A DNA stretch of 44,827 nt, from the NCBI GenBank assembly GCA_947625535.1, contig CANQOR010000010.1:1-44827 (forward strand), in the 5' to 3' direction. A program made the translations under genes and the position numbers. The stretch is from an uncultured Bacilli bacterium. Its GTDB lineage: Bacteria; Bacillota_I; Bacilli_A; RF39; UBA660. The notes below the pieces were generated by a model, which saw nothing but the letters and a program-made list of their open reading frames with translations, did no database searches and had not been told where the DNA came from. Of the stretch, positions 7,526 to 16,809 are shown in pieces; the first letter of the stretch is position 1; each line of letters opens with the position of its first letter.

Positions 7526-9373
7526 CTAACCTTTTTCAAAAAATTCTCTAAAGAATATAATAATCATTACTAATGTTATAACTACAAAAAAAGTATAAAC
7601 TAAAAATCTCTTCATTTGATAAGCTGTAAATAAACCTAAAAACTTATCTTTAAAAATATCATCTATTTTATCAGTTTCATATCTATCGAGTAACTCTTTA
7701 GCTTTAACACTTACATCTTCATAACTATTATAATTATCCAAAAATTCTTTAACACCATTAACCCACTTAGTTACATTCTTATCATGACTATTAACAGTTA
7801 AAACTTTACTATAGAAATTTAATAATTGTGTAACATTACTAGGTACTTCATATAATGCTGGTGTTAATGGTGAAGTATCTAAAACATTACCATTCATTTT
7901 TTCAAACTCTATACTAACATTATACAACATTTTTTCATTATATGCTTGACTTAAAAATTCTAACCCATATGAAAAACCATCTTTATCATAACCCATAGGT
8001 ACTGTTATAGAAGGATACCCAATTGCACTACCTAAACTACTACCAGGACTTATATTAGCTACAGAAACATTATACTTAAATGGTTTATTCTTTAAAGTTG
8101 GATACAATATTACATCTAAGTCATATTCTTTAAAATAATCATCTACATATTCACGATAAGTATTTACCATTTCTTGTTCTTTACTAGTTAAAGTTAAACC
8201 ATCTCCACAACTAGATAAATAACCACTTAAATTTTGAATATGTCCAGAAGATCTAACTAATTCACTAAAACTTCTTATTGCACTACTAGTACCTTCAATA
8301 TAATTATTAAAGCCATCACACATTGTAGAACCTGCTTTTGTTTGAGCAGCAATTGTCAGATTAGAACTCTTAACAAAACTATCTAAATATATTATATTAG
8401 CTCCTGCTTTTTCTAACTTATCAATTGCTTTAATAGCTAGTTCATATATATCATCATCTGTCTTACTAGTTACACTTTCTCCACTACCAGAACCTTTTAA
8501 ATACTGTGTAGGTACTCCAATATTTATTCCTTCTAAACTAGTATCATCTAAAGAATAATTATCTTTCTTAGCATTTAATGTTACTTTATCTTTTTCATCA
8601 GTTCCTGCAATTATCGATAATATTAAAGCATTATCAGAAACATCCTTAGTAATAACCCCAACTGTATCTCTAGTTACATCATACGGAATAACTCCCGTTC
8701 TACTAACTAACCCATATGTAGGTCTTATTCCTACTAAACCAGCACCAGCAGCTGGTAATCTTACTGATGAATTAGTATCTGTTCCTAAAGATGCTGCTGC
8801 AAATGTTGCTTTTACAGCTACCGCAGAACCTCCACTGCTACCATAAGAAGTATATAAAAAGTTAAATACATTTCTAACATAACCATAAGAACTAAGTGAA
8901 TCTCTAGCTGAAAAAGCAAACTCACTCATATTAGTTGAACCTAATATAATAGCACCTTCATCAATTAACTTTTGAATAACAAAAGCATTTTGATTAGGAA
9001 AATTATCTAATAAAGTTTTAGATCCAGCTGTAGTAGGCATTCCATAAACATCTATATTACATTTAACTAATATAGGTATTCCATGTAATTTACTACGTAC
9101 CTTACCTTCTTGTCTTTCTTTATCTAACTCTCTAGCTTGTTCTAAAGCATGTTCATTTAATTGATTAATTGCATTAAAAGTCTCATTATATTCATCTATT
9201 CTTTCTAAATATAACTTAACTAAAGTTTCACTAGTTATATAACCATTATCTAAAGCTATACTTAAATCATTAATATCCATCTTTGTTATATCCACTGGTG
9301 CTTTAGTATAAGCATTACACTTTGTAATAAACAAAAAAAGCACAAGTAGAAAGAATGAAAAATATTTTTTCAT
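7526..9373 (-). CDS. Exported amidase-signature hydrolase with C-terminal membrane anchor
   Basis: A signal peptide (about 1-22) is followed by a full amidase-signature domain and a C-terminal membrane helix (about 585-608), so the enzyme should sit on the outside, tethered. The family uses a Lys-cisSer-Ser triad to split C-N bonds. The Lys is in PILVKCN, the cis-Ser in GSSGGSA, and the nucleophile in GTDTNSSVRLPAA. The usual GTDTGGSIR loop has NS in place of GG, next to the oxyanion hole. The start is the ATG at 9373 behind AGGTGAT; longer in-frame versions would run into smpB. It lies five bases after smpB and before a YerB gene. Substrate unknown; a cell-wall or peptide amide is plausible from location, not shown by sequence. 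Confidence 0.85.
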   Translation of the reverse strand: MKKYFSFFLLVLFLFITKCNAYTKAPVDITKMDINDLSIALDNGYITSETLVKLYLERIDEYNETFNAINQLNEHALEQARELDKERQEGKVRSKLHGIPILVKCNIDVYGMPTTAGSKTLLDNFPNQNAFVIQKLIDEGAIILGSTNMSEFAFSARDSLSSYGYVRNVFNFLYTSYGSSGGSAVAVKATFAAASLGTDTNSSVRLPAAGAGLVGIRPTYGLVSRTGVIPYDVTRDTVGVITKDVSDNALILSIIAGTDEKDKVTLNAKKDNYSLDDTSLEGINIGVPTQYLKGSGSGESVTSKTDDDIYELAIKAIDKLEKAGANIIYLDSFVKSSNLTIAAQTKAGSTMCDGFNNYIEGTSSAIRSFSELVRSSGHIQNLSGYLSSCGDGLTLTSKEQEMVNTYREYVDDYFKEYDLDVILYPTLKNKPFKYNVSVANISPGSSLGSAIGYPSITVPMGYDKDGFSYGLEFLSQAYNEKMLYNVSIEFEKMNGNVLDTSPLTPALYEVPSNVTQLLNFYSKVLTVNSHDKNVTKWVNGVKEFLDNYNSYEDVSVKAKELLDRYETDKIDDIFKDKFLGLFTAYQMKRFLVYTFFVVITLVMIIIFFREFFEKG

Positions 9374-9377
9374 TTTA

Positions 9378-9809
9378 TCACCTACCACTTCGACGTGCTT
9401 CTCTTTGTAAATCTCTTTCTTTGATAGTTTCACGTTTATCATACAACTTCTTACCACGACCTACTCCTAGTAATATTTTTACTTTATTCTTTACTAAATA
9501 AGCCTTTAAAGGCACTAAGCTATAACCTTCTCTATCAATCTTTTCTTTTAATTTCTTAATTTCATTTTTATGTAATAATAACTTTCTTGTTCTTCTTTCT
9601 TGATGATTAAATTGATTGCCTTCTTCATATTTAGCTATATACATATTAATAATATAAACTTCATTATTACGAATAATAGCAAAAGTATCTTTTAAATCTC
9701 CCGAACCTCTTCTTAAAGACTTTATTTCTGTTCCTTTAAGTTCAATTCCACATTCAATACTCTCTTCAATATAATAATCAAAATTAGCTTTCTTGTTCTT
9801 TATCTCCAT
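9378..9809 (-). CDS. smpB: SmpB, tmRNA-binding protein for trans-translation
   Basis: SmpB escorts tmRNA to stalled ribosomes. At 143 residues it is a normal length and shows the family motifs: KKANFDYYIEE, CGIELKGTEIKSLR, EVYIINMYIAKYEEGN, HNxxRxRKLLLHK-like (QERRTRKLLLHK), GYSLVPLKAYL, and the basic tail KRETIKERDLQRE. I start at ATG 9809, nine bases after AAAGG; the TTG and ATG just upstream are worse placed. It overlaps the end of rnr by 26 bases, the common Gram-positive arrangement (RNase R and SmpB act together in ribosome rescue). tmRNA itself is not in this window. Confidence 0.96.
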   Translation of the reverse strand: MEIKNKKANFDYYIEESIECGIELKGTEIKSLRRGSGDLKDTFAIIRNNEVYIINMYIAKYEEGNQFNHQERRTRKLLLHKNEIKKLKEKIDREGYSLVPLKAYLVKNKVKILLGVGRGKKLYDKRETIKERDLQREARRSGR

Positions 9810-11913
9810 TTTCATCAACCTTTACTAATTCAAAGTCAACCATTGAATTTTCTTTAGATGCAGCAATACATCTGACTCTAACTTTATCCCCTAATCTATA
9901 CATTTTCTTTGTTGATTTACCAATCATTGCTAATAAATCTGGTACATAATTAAAATAATCTCCCTTTAATGTTTGAACATGTACTAAACCTTCTACAGTA
10001 TTTGGTAATTGTACAAAGAATCCAAAATTTGTTATTGTATCAATAATACCATCATATTCTTCCCCAATATGATCTTCCATATATTCAGCAACTTTCATAT
10101 CAAACACATCACGTTCAGCATCCACAGCAGCAACTTCTCTTTCAGATGAATGTTGCGCTATTTCTACTAAACTATTTTCTAATGTTTGAATAGTTGTCAT
10201 TGACATATCATTATCTATTAAATAAGTCTTAAGTAATCTATGTACTTCTAAATCTGGAAATCTTCTAATTGGACTTGTAAAATGTGTATAAGCACGACTA
10301 GCTAAACCAAAATGTCCTATATTATCTTTACTATATTCTGCTTTACGCATACTTCTTAAAAGTAAACTAGATAATATTTCAAATTCTTTTTTATCTCTTA
10401 ATTGATTTAAGATATTATCCATTGACTTAGGAGTTAACTCTCTAACATTACCAGTTAACTTATAACCTAATATTTTAACCATTGTCATAAAGTCATCAAT
10501 CTTTTCAGGTTTAGGAACATCATGAACACGATAAATAAAAGGTAAATCCATATTATAAATATGTGTTGCAACTGTTTCATTAGCAGCAATCATGAAGTCT
10601 TCTATTAACATTTCTCCTTCTTCACGAACTCTTTTAACTATATCAATTGCTTTACCATTTTCATCTTGTACTACTTTAGCTTCATCTATATCAAAACTTA
10701 TGTAACCTCTACTAGTATGTTCTTTACGTAAGATATGATGTAATTCATTCATCTTAATTAAATCATCAGCAAATTCTTCATATCCAGGATCAACTATTCC
10801 CCTAACTATAATATCATTAACTTTCTTATAAGTCATCTTTTTACGACTCTTAATATAACTAGGGAATATATCATAATTAACTATCTTACCTTTATGATCT
10901 ATTTCCATTACACAAGACATAGTAAGTCTTACTACACCTTCATTTAAAGAACATATACCATTAGATAATTTATGAGGTAACATTGGAATAACTGTATCAG
11001 CTAAGTAAGAAGATGTCCCTCTTTCATAAGCTGCATCTCCTAAAGCTGTATTTTCTTTAACATAATTAGATACATCCGCAATATGAACACCTAATTCATA
11101 ATTACCATTATCTAGTATTCTAATACCAATCGCATCATCAATATCCTTAGTATCATCACCATCTATAGTAAAAATAACTTGATTAGTTAAATCACGACGA
11201 TTAACAAGTTCTTTTTCACTTACTTCATTTGGTATATCAACTAATTCCTTTTCTACTTCTTCTCCAAAATCTTCATAAATACCATGTTTATAAGCAATAC
11301 TTAAAATATCTGTTCCAGGATCATTCTTATGACCAATTATCTTTACTACTTCCGCAATATACTTATGTTTATTAACTTCTTTAATTACCTTAACTAAAAC
11401 TTTATGTCCTTCAACACAATCTTTTGCAGATTCTAAAGTTAACATAATAGTTAATTCTTTTTTATCATCATCTAGTTTAATAAAAGGATCCCCATTTTCC
11501 GTATATTGAACTTCACCTACTAGATTTTGTAATTCTCTTTTAATAATACGTACTATTTTAGCTTCTTTTCTTACACCAGAAGGAAATACTTCAGCTAAGA
11601 CAATATCTTCATCAATAGCACCATTCATATTCTTTTCTGCTACATAAATATCGTCTTCTTTATCTAAAACTACAAAACCAAAACCTTTTTTACTTACTTG
11701 TAATTTACCTATCTTAAGACCGGGACAATTTTTCAAAAGAATATATTTACCCTTTTTAGTATAAAATACTAAATATTCGTCTACTAAACTATTTAAAGTA
11801 TCTTGTAATTCTTTATATTCTAATGGTGTTGTTAAACCTAACATATCATTTATTTCTATAGCTTCTTTAGCTTCATGAATACCACTTAGCAAATTTAAAA
11901 CTTTCTCCTTCAT
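9784..11913 (-). CDS. rnr: Ribonuclease R (3'-5' exoribonuclease)
   Basis: About 709 residues: N-terminal winged-helix segment, cold-shock domains, RNB catalytic domain (VFTIDGDDTKDIDDAIGI holds the metal-binding aspartates; GYISFDIDEAKV; HFGLASRAYTHFTSPIRRFPDLEVHR), then a C-terminal S1 domain (GEEYDGIIDTITNFGFFVQL). It degrades structured RNA and takes part in trans-translation clean-up. The ATG at 11913 follows AAGGTGATAATA; a GTG nine bases earlier lies within that SD. First gene of the rnr-smpB-amidase-YerB operon. A possible -10 (TAATAT with TGG before it) lies near 11960, but I see no good -35. Confidence 0.96.
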   Translation of the reverse strand: MKEKVLNLLSGIHEAKEAIEINDMLGLTTPLEYKELQDTLNSLVDEYLVFYTKKGKYILLKNCPGLKIGKLQVSKKGFGFVVLDKEDDIYVAEKNMNGAIDEDIVLAEVFPSGVRKEAKIVRIIKRELQNLVGEVQYTENGDPFIKLDDDKKELTIMLTLESAKDCVEGHKVLVKVIKEVNKHKYIAEVVKIIGHKNDPGTDILSIAYKHGIYEDFGEEVEKELVDIPNEVSEKELVNRRDLTNQVIFTIDGDDTKDIDDAIGIRILDNGNYELGVHIADVSNYVKENTALGDAAYERGTSSYLADTVIPMLPHKLSNGICSLNEGVVRLTMSCVMEIDHKGKIVNYDIFPSYIKSRKKMTYKKVNDIIVRGIVDPGYEEFADDLIKMNELHHILRKEHTSRGYISFDIDEAKVVQDENGKAIDIVKRVREEGEMLIEDFMIAANETVATHIYNMDLPFIYRVHDVPKPEKIDDFMTMVKILGYKLTGNVRELTPKSMDNILNQLRDKKEFEILSSLLLRSMRKAEYSKDNIGHFGLASRAYTHFTSPIRRFPDLEVHRLLKTYLIDNDMSMTTIQTLENSLVEIAQHSSEREVAAVDAERDVFDMKVAEYMEDHIGEEYDGIIDTITNFGFFVQLPNTVEGLVHVQTLKGDYFNYVPDLLAMIGKSTKKMYRLGDKVRVRCIAASKENSMVDFELVKVDENGDKEQES

Positions 11914-11990
11914 TATTATCACCTTAAATCCCTTTTATACATTCTTATCTATTATTAATATTACCATATTTAATGATAAAATAATAGAGC

Positions 11991-12012
11991 AAAAAAAAAG
12001 TCCTAATGGACT
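11991..12012 (-). terminator. Terminator of secG
   Basis: Short stem AGTCC (12008-12012 complement) and GGACT around a four-base loop, followed on the minus strand by nine T. It includes the secG stop codon (12011-12013). Confidence 0.85.
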
Positions 12013-12226
12013 ATTTAATAAACAATATAAAAGATATAATAAAAAATAAAGCTCCTAATAAAATTGTTAACCTCGTAATAAACAATTCTACTCCTCTTTC
12101 CTTTTGATTTTGGAATAAAACATCATTACCACCAGATATAATTTGACCAGCATCACTAGCTTTATTACTTTGTAATAAAACAATCGCTATTAATAAAATT
12201 GATACAACTAAAAGTGCTATTTCCAT
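12011..12226 (-). CDS. secG: SecG, preprotein translocase subunit
   Basis: Seventy-one residues with two membrane helices (3-19 and about 50-69) and the family core LLQSNKASDAGQIISGG between them, typical of SecG. It assists SecYE in protein export. In many Firmicutes secG lies directly upstream of rnr, as here, but a terminator and an rnr 5' region separate the two. SD CGGAGTGG before the ATG. Confidence 0.95.
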   Translation of the reverse strand: MEIALLVVSILLIAIVLLQSNKASDAGQIISGGNDVLFQNQKERGVELFITRLTILLGALFFIISFILFIK

Positions 12227-12249
12227 AATTCCACTCCGTTCCGATTAAT

Positions 12250-12278
12250 AATCTACCATATATTCCTAAATAAATCAA
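12250..12278 (-). promoter_or_regulatory. Promoter of secG
   Basis: TTGATT (12273-12278), 17-base spacer, TAGATT (12250-12255) with TG one base before it, minus strand. Confidence 0.65.
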
Positions 12279-12280
12279 GA

Positions 12281-12300
12281 AAAAAGACCATTTTGGTCTT
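12281..12300 (-). terminator. Terminator of the HdeD-like gene
   Basis: Seven-base-pair stem AAGACCA/TGGTCTT (12284-12290 with 12294-12300) and a T-run on the minus strand; the arm includes two bases of the stop codon at 12299-12301. Confidence 0.88.
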
Positions 12301-12868
12301 AATTAAATAACTTCATAAGTTGTTTAGCTCTTCTTCTAAATAACATCCAAGTAACAGCATCAAATAAACCAGAAGCTATCATAAATAATCCAATAAGTCT
12401 AGTTATTAAAGTAAATGCTTTAAATGGATTAATAATAGTTAAAATACCCATAATAAGTAATAAAACGGCTAAAAAAGTAACTAAAGGAAAGATCTCTTCA
12501 TGAGCAGTTATAAACTTAATACCATAATATAATTTATCTATAGCAGAAATGCATAACCAAATACCAAATAAAACTCCTATTGTTTTTAAAGCATCCATTG
12601 GATTAAATACCGTAAATACACCTAATATAACAGCAGCAACCCCAAAAATAAGTTCAAAAGAGAAAAACTTATTGCCTAAACCATCATAAAAATATCTAAC
12701 TAAATAAAATAAACCATGTAATATAATAAAACTACCTACAATAATCATATTCATCTTAGTTGTAAAATCAGTATATAAGATAAACAACAAACCAACAGCA
12801 ACATCTATTAAAGACATCACTAAAGAACCTAACATCATATTTTCAAATCTTTTTACTACTTTATTCAT
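12299..12868 (-). CDS. HdeD/DUF308 family membrane protein
   Basis: This 189-residue protein consists of six predicted membrane helices in three hairpin pairs. The internal repeat is visible as GVAAVILGVFTVFNPMDALKTI and a later LLLIMGILTIINPFKAFTLI, the DUF308 repeat with its NP turn. HdeD is linked to acid stress in E. coli, but the role in Firmicutes is unknown. AGAGGTGA precedes the ATG. Its promoter shares its -35 hexamer with the divergent femX promoter. Confidence 0.85.
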   Translation of the reverse strand: MNKVVKRFENMMLGSLVMSLIDVAVGLLFILYTDFTTKMNMIIVGSFIILHGLFYLVRYFYDGLGNKFFSFELIFGVAAVILGVFTVFNPMDALKTIGVLFGIWLCISAIDKLYYGIKFITAHEEIFPLVTFLAVLLLIMGILTIINPFKAFTLITRLIGLFMIASGLFDAVTWMLFRRRAKQLMKLFN

Positions 12869-12889
12869 TTTGACTTCACCTCTAGTATA

Positions 12890-12918
12890 ATTTTAAATCA
12901 TAAATAAATATATTGCAA
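12890..12918 (-). promoter_or_regulatory. Promoter of the HdeD-like gene (shares -35 with femX promoter)
   Basis: TTGCAA (12913-12918) and TAAAAT (12890-12895) with a 17-base spacer on the minus strand. TTGCAA is its own reverse complement, so the same six bases serve as -35 on both strands. Confidence 0.65.
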
Positions 12919-12940
12919 TATTTTTTAATTGTGATATAAT
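12913..12940 (+). promoter_or_regulatory. Promoter of the femX-like gene
   Basis: TTGCAA (12913-12918), 16-base spacer, TATAAT (12935-12940) with an extended -10 TG. The start of transcription should be about 20 bases before the ATG at 12970. Confidence 0.8.
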
Positions 12941-12969
12941 ACTCTCTTATTTTAAGAAAGGGGTATATT

Positions 12970-14223
12970 ATGAAACTTAAAAACTTGTCTATTTTTGAAT
13001 TTGACAACTATGCTTACAACCATCCTTTAAGTAGTTATCATCAAAGTTCTAGTTATGCTCTATTCATGTCAGAACAAGGCTACGACTATGATTTACTAGG
13101 TTTAGTAGATGATAATGGTACTATTCATGCCGCTTCCTTAATCTTATCTAAAAAACTAGGTATGTTCTATCGTTATGGTTATGCACCTAAAGGTTTCCTA
13201 ATTGATTATTATAACTCTAACCTAGTCGCTGAATTTACTAAAGCTTTAAAAAAATACTACTACAAAAAGAACTTTGCTTTCATAAAAATAAATCCTGAAA
13301 TATCTATAGGTACAATGGATTATAAAAATAAAAAAATAACTTATAATAAAAATCAAATTATTGAAAATACCTTAATCGATTTAAACTTTAGAAAATTAAT
13401 AAGTAATAAACGTTTTGAAACTAAAATACCTAAATATAATGCTATCCAAGTACTAAAAAATACTAATTTAAGAACAATAAGTAAAAACACTCGTAATAAA
13501 ATAAATAAAAGTATTAGAAATGGTTTATCTTTAGTTAAAGGTAAAAGAGAAGATATTGAAATATTATATGAATTTATAAAAAATAAAAAGAATTATCCAA
13601 TTAATCACTACTATAATTACTATAATGCTTTTTCTAAAAAAGATGAAATAGATATCTTCTTAGTTAAAATTAATTTTGAAGAATGTCTTATTAATCTAAG
13701 AGAAAAATATGAAGAAGAATTAGAAAAAAATAATTACTTAGTTAAAAGAGTAATGAATAATCCTTCGGAAGAAAATCTACGTCGTAAACTAGATTCTGAT
13801 AATACACTAAATACTTATAATGAAAGTATTGCCAGTGCTACTAGATACTTAGCTTTAAAACAAGAAGAATATATAGCAGGTGCTATTACTATTAAATATA
13901 AAAATAGAGTTAATATCTTAATTAGTGGTTATAATCATGAATTTAAAAAATTATGTCCAAATTACTTCTTACATTATAAATTAATCGAATATTATAAAAA
14001 AGATTATGACTTTATGGACTTAAATGGTATTACTGGTGATTTTACTAATGAAAACCCATATCGTGGACTAGATGAATTTAAATTAGGATTTAATCCTTTA
14101 ACTTTTGAAAACATTGGTGAATTTGACTATATAATAAATGATGGTCTATATAAAAGTTTAGATCAAAATGGTCAACTAGCTAAAGAATTTCAACATAAAG
14201 AAAAAAGTATTAAAAATAATTAA
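12970..14223 (+). CDS. FemX/FemAB-type peptidoglycan bridge aminoacyltransferase
   Basis: The 417 residues show the FemABX layout of two GNAT-like domains with an inserted helical arm. Seen are HPLSSYHQSSSYALFM at the start, FIKINPEI in domain 1, NKINKSIRNGLSLVKG before the second domain, a charged helical arm (about 235-285, REKYEEELEKNN), then AGAITIKYKNRVNIL and MDLNGITGDF ... YRGLDEFKLGF at the end. Such enzymes transfer amino acids from tRNA to the lipid II side chain, so the cell probably makes cross-bridged peptidoglycan. A lone homologue suggests the first-residue (FemX/MurM-like) step. GAAAGGGG precedes the ATG. Transcribed alone on the plus strand. Confidence 0.92.
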   Translation: MKLKNLSIFEFDNYAYNHPLSSYHQSSSYALFMSEQGYDYDLLGLVDDNGTIHAASLILSKKLGMFYRYGYAPKGFLIDYYNSNLVAEFTKALKKYYYKKNFAFIKINPEISIGTMDYKNKKITYNKNQIIENTLIDLNFRKLISNKRFETKIPKYNAIQVLKNTNLRTISKNTRNKINKSIRNGLSLVKGKREDIEILYEFIKNKKNYPINHYYNYYNAFSKKDEIDIFLVKINFEECLINLREKYEEELEKNNYLVKRVMNNPSEENLRRKLDSDNTLNTYNESIASATRYLALKQEEYIAGAITIKYKNRVNILISGYNHEFKKLCPNYFLHYKLIEYYKKDYDFMDLNGITGDFTNENPYRGLDEFKLGFNPLTFENIGEFDYIINDGLYKSLDQNGQLAKEFQHKEKSIKNN

Positions 14224-14232
14224 TACTTTTTT
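14201..14232. terminator. Bidirectional terminator between femX-like gene and serine-hydrolase-like gene
   Basis: Perfect 12-base-pair stem (14201-14212 with 14221-14232), eight-base loop. A-rich on one side and T-rich on the other, so it serves both convergent genes; the femX-like stop codon (14221-14223) is in the stem. Confidence 0.85.
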
Positions 14233-14233
14233 A

Positions 14234-15526
14234 TTAGCCATAAATACCTGTCTTACAAACATCTTCTCTTGCTTTATAAAATTCCTTATGTAATTCATTA
14301 ACTTTATTACTAATATCTTTTATTTCATCTGTCTTTATATCACTAGTTAAAATAATTATTATATAAGGATTTTCATCATAAACAATTCCCATACGATGAT
14401 TATAATTACTATAAATACTATAAGATAAAACTGTATCTAAATCACTTAAACTATTATCATTAGCTTCCATATATATTTCTTTTAATTCATCATTAACACT
14501 AATTAACTCATTAAGTTTCTTTAAATAACTTAAAACATCATTTACATCAACATTACCATATTCATTACTTTTACTTAATACATTAGTAGCTCCTAATGAC
14601 TCACCATATTCCTTTAACTTATCTTTACCTATATAATTCATTAACATCTTATGAGCACTATTATCACTATAAATAATCGCATACTTAACTAAATCTTTAA
14701 GACTTATCTCTGTTCCATAACTAACATCTTTTAAATAAGTACTATTAGAATCTTTATATTTCTTAGTATATTTAATTGTATCATTTAAATCTATTTTCTT
14801 ATCATAAAGATATAAAACATCTAAAGTATTAATTAAACTACCAGTACTATAAGATAAATCATCTTTATATAAATATTTATATCCTTTATTTATATCTTCA
14901 TATAAAACACTAACTTTATAATTATCATCTAAGTACTTAGTTAAATCATTTATCTTATCTTCTAATTCACTTGGATATTCATCTTCTTCTAAAGTCATAC
15001 TAAGACATTTATTATAAGATTCATTACGTTCATCATTATTATTACTTTCTAACTTCGAAGACATTATATTATATAAAATTAATAATATAATAAAAGCAAT
15101 AAACATTAATAAACATATAATAGTTAATATTAAATTACGATTATCATAAATCTTATTAAAAACATTATTATCAAATTTAAATCTATCCCAAATTTTTTTA
15201 CGCTTAAAAGTATCTGTAATTAATTCTTCACCATCTAATGGATCATAAAAACTACTTAAATAACCATTATCTTCATCTAAAGCATTTTCAAGTTCTATCA
15301 CATTTTTTATTTCTTTAACTAAACCATCATGATTATCAACATAACCATTTAAATCTATATCTAGTTGACGTTCTATAATTTTTTTATCTTCTTTAACATT
15401 AGTCTTCTTATTATTATAAGCTTTTTTCTTTTTACTATTATATTTAGAATTATTATTCTTTTTATAATATTTCTTTTGTGAAGAAGTTACAGGTTTCTTC
15501 TTTTGCTTTTTTATATCTTCCCCCAT
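14234..15526 (-). CDS. Membrane-anchored class A beta-lactamase-fold protein, probably catalytically dead
   Basis: A Lys/Asn-rich cytoplasmic region of about 130 residues, one membrane segment (131-153), then an extracytoplasmic domain with the layout of the beta-lactamase2 / serine hydrolase family. The nucleophile Ser appears as Ser230 in STGSLIN, but the general-base Lys of SxxK is Asn233. The SDN motif is intact (Ser287-Asp288-Asn289 in IIYSDNSAHKML). The KTG motif is missing: the region before GIVYDENPYIIIILT reads NYNHRM. With two of three motifs lost it is unlikely to hydrolyse beta-lactams or peptides and may bind cell-wall material or act as a scaffold. SD CAGGTGA. A -10 TATAAT lies at 15544-15549 with no clear -35. 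Confidence 0.82.
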   Translation of the reverse strand: MGEDIKKQKKKPVTSSQKKYYKKNNNSKYNSKKKKAYNNKKTNVKEDKKIIERQLDIDLNGYVDNHDGLVKEIKNVIELENALDEDNGYLSSFYDPLDGEELITDTFKRKKIWDRFKFDNNVFNKIYDNRNLILTIICLLMFIAFIILLILYNIMSSKLESNNNDERNESYNKCLSMTLEEDEYPSELEDKINDLTKYLDDNYKVSVLYEDINKGYKYLYKDDLSYSTGSLINTLDVLYLYDKKIDLNDTIKYTKKYKDSNSTYLKDVSYGTEISLKDLVKYAIIYSDNSAHKMLMNYIGKDKLKEYGESLGATNVLSKSNEYGNVDVNDVLSYLKKLNELISVNDELKEIYMEANDNSLSDLDTVLSYSIYSNYNHRMGIVYDENPYIIIILTSDIKTDEIKDISNKVNELHKEFYKAREDVCKTGIYG

Positions 15527-15562
15527 AAAATCACCTGGCTCTTATTATAACCTTTTTTAGTC

Positions 15563-15590
15563 ATAAAAAAAAGTGAAATTTCTTTCACTT
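15563..15590 (-). terminator. Terminator of tuf (end of the str operon)
   Basis: Perfect 8-base-pair stem AAGTGAAA/TTTCACTT (15571-15578 with 15583-15590), four-base loop, run of eight T on the minus strand. Confidence 0.93.
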
Positions 15591-15607
15591 TTCATTATTT
15601 TAATTAA

Positions 15608-16777
15608 TTACTCAATAATTTCAGTAACCATACCAGCACCAACAGTACGTCCACCTTCACGGATAGAGAACTTAGTACCGTTTTCAAGAGCTACTGGAGA
15701 GATTAATTCAACAGTCATATCTACGTTATCACCAGGCATAACCATTTCAGTTCCTTCTGGAAGTGTAATAACACCAGTAACATCAGTAGTTCTGAAATAG
15801 AATTGTGGTCTGTAGTTTGCGAAGAATGGAGTATGACGTCCGCCTTCTTCTTTACTTAATACGTAAACAGATCCTTTGAATTTATGATGTGGAGTAACTG
15901 ATCCAGGTTTAGCTAGAACTTGTCCACGTTCAACTTGATCTCTAGAAATACCACGTAGTAATGCACCAGCATTATCACCAGCGATAGCTGAATCTAGTGA
16001 TTTTCTAAACATTTCGATACCAGTAACAACAGTCTTTTGAGTAGGTCTTAAACCAACGATTTCAACTTCGTCGTTAAGTTTTAATTCACCACGTTCTACA
16101 CGTCCAGTAACAACTGTACCACGTCCAGAAATAGTAAATACATCTTCGATACTCATTAAGAATGGTTTATCAGTATCACGAGTTGGTAAATCGATATATG
16201 AATCAACAGCAGCCATTAAGTCTTTAATAGATTGAACAGCCTTTTCATCACCTTCAAGAGCTTTAAGAGCTGAACCTCTAATGATAGGACAATTGTCACC
16301 ATCGAAGTCATATTCATTTAATAATTCACGAATTTCCATTTCTACTAAATCAAGTAGTTCAGGATCATCAACTTGATCACATTTATTCATGTATACAACG
16401 ATTTTTGGAACACCAACTTGACGAGCAAGTAAGATATGTTCACGAGTTTGAGGCATAGGTCCGTCTGCAGCAGATACAACCAAAATAGCTCCATCCATTT
16501 GAGCAGCACCAGTAATCATGTTTTTAACATAGTCAGCATGGCCTGGGCAGTCAACGTGAGCATAGTGACGTGTTTCAGTTTGATACTCAACGTGAGCAGT
16601 ATTAATTGTAATACCTCTTTCTCTTTCTTCTGGTGCTTTATCGATATCAGCATAATCAACGAATTCACCAAAATATTTTGTAATTGCAGCTGTTAATGTT
16701 GTTTTACCATGGTCAACGTGTCCAATAGTACCAATATTAACATGTGGTTTTGAACGATCAAATTTTTCTTTTGACAT
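15608..16777 (-). CDS. tuf: Elongation factor Tu
   Basis: EF-Tu brings aminoacyl-tRNA to the ribosome. G1 [11 protein letters not shown]2 RERGITI, G3 DCPGH, G4 NKCD and G5 GSALKA are all present, followed by the two beta-barrel domains ([36 protein letters not shown] ... [14 protein letters not shown]). At 389 residues it is a few shorter than most because the loop after the P-loop helix ([17 protein letters not shown]) is short. Base use is visibly less A+T-rich than its neighbours, as expected of a very highly expressed gene. SD AGGAGG. Last gene of rpsL-rpsG-fusA-tuf, with its own internal promoter. Confidence 0.98.
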   Translation of the reverse strand: MSKEKFDRSKPHVNIGTIGHVDHGKTTLTAAITKYFGEFVDYADIDKAPEERERGITINTAHVEYQTETRHYAHVDCPGHADYVKNMITGAAQMDGAILVVSAADGPMPQTREHILLARQVGVPKIVVYMNKCDQVDDPELLDLVEMEIRELLNEYDFDGDNCPIIRGSALKALEGDEKAVQSIKDLMAAVDSYIDLPTRDTDKPFLMSIEDVFTISGRGTVVTGRVERGELKLNDEVEIVGLRPTQKTVVTGIEMFRKSLDSAIAGDNAGALLRGISRDQVERGQVLAKPGSVTPHHKFKGSVYVLSKEEGGRHTPFFANYRPQFYFRTTDVTGVITLPEGTEMVMPGDNVDMTVELISPVALENGTKFSIREGGRTVGAGMVTEIIE

Positions 16778-16809
16778 ATAATATTTCCTCCTTTTATATA
16801 TACATACAT

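Noticed and set aside
15573-15800. Plus-strand reading frame of 75 codons opposite the end of tuf
   Set aside because: Lies opposite conserved EF-Tu sequence and has no SD or family pattern; it is an artefact of codon use in a highly expressed gene. The same applies to the frame at 16436-16696.
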